The notes beneath the pieces were generated by a model. The model was given only the letters and a program-made list of their open reading frames with translations, was not told the DNA's origin and ran no database searches. The position numbers were made by a program, and so were the translations under genes. Shown in pieces: positions 63,967 through 64,000 of a stretch of 64,000 bases of DNA. Location of the stretch: NCBI GenBank assembly GCA_018806915.1, contig JAGKQI010000091.1:2542001-2606000 (forward strand). Direction: 5' to 3'. The DNA comes from Phytophthora colocasiae. Its lineage: Eukaryota > Oomycota > Peronosporomycetes > Peronosporales > Peronosporaceae. Each line of letters begins with the position of its first letter. Position 1 is the stretch's first letter.

Positions 63967-64000
63967 ATGCCCGACCACGATCGGAGTCCACTATTCAGGA

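Noticed and set aside
1..64000. A new multi-gene system or cluster
   Set aside because: Everything with coding support belongs to known effector families, transposons or decayed gene fragments; unknown remnants are too broken to suggest a function.

Overview
The window reads as an oomycete genome, most likely Phytophthora. It carries two RXLR-dEER secreted effector genes, four fragments of a Crinkler (CRN) type effector gene, oomycete-style initiator promoters just upstream of the effector starts, and a dense load of LTR retrotransposons. There is no sign of prokaryotic gene organisation. Roughly three quarters of the 64 kb is transposable element. The only intact host-type gene I can support is the RXLR effector at 56892-57425; an apparently intact hAT transposase lies at 59128-60678.

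The main architecture is a tandem duplication of an effector island of about 6-7 kb (before insertions) that was then filled independently by transposons. Each unit has the order: CRN-like pseudogene, coding remnant with a KLREWL motif, minus-strand acidic coding remnant, spacer, RXLR gene, short MEVNL reading frame. Unit 1 (about 427-27373) holds two Ty3/gypsy elements, G1 (3898-13228) and G2 (15145-24720), and its RXLR copy is frameshifted. Unit 2 (from 27369) holds a solo LTR (29010-29804), a tandem Ty1/copia array with four LTRs and three internal regions (30224-43836), a third gypsy element G3 (44014-54006) and a small tRNA-related SINE (54389-54593); its RXLR copy is intact. The two units act as occupied and empty sites for each other, so insertion boundaries and target-site duplications can be read directly: CCAT, TGAT, AAGA, GCGT, GAACA and a 14-bp SINE duplication. 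The join between units is a 5-bp microhomology (GCCAT) inside the CRN gene.

Right of unit 2 lie a third, older copy of the KLREWL remnant (58021-58680), a hAT element (58774-60936), a minus-strand CRN fragment (61052-61183), a degraded CEP120-like centriole gene fragment (minus strand, 61185-62332) and the 3' part of a different copia element (62486-63922) that runs towards the window edge.

The elements are full of small reading-frame breaks while their LTR pairs look identical by eye. That means either very young but mostly defective copies or base-calling errors; read-level checking would separate the two. I found no RNA genes, no CRISPR array and no undescribed multi-gene system. The most unusual signals are the copia head-to-tail array, gypsy LTRs with AG...CT ends, a copia primer site matching the anticodon arm of initiator tRNA, a canonical -1 frameshift heptamer at a gypsy gag-pol overlap, and the paired occupied/empty sites.
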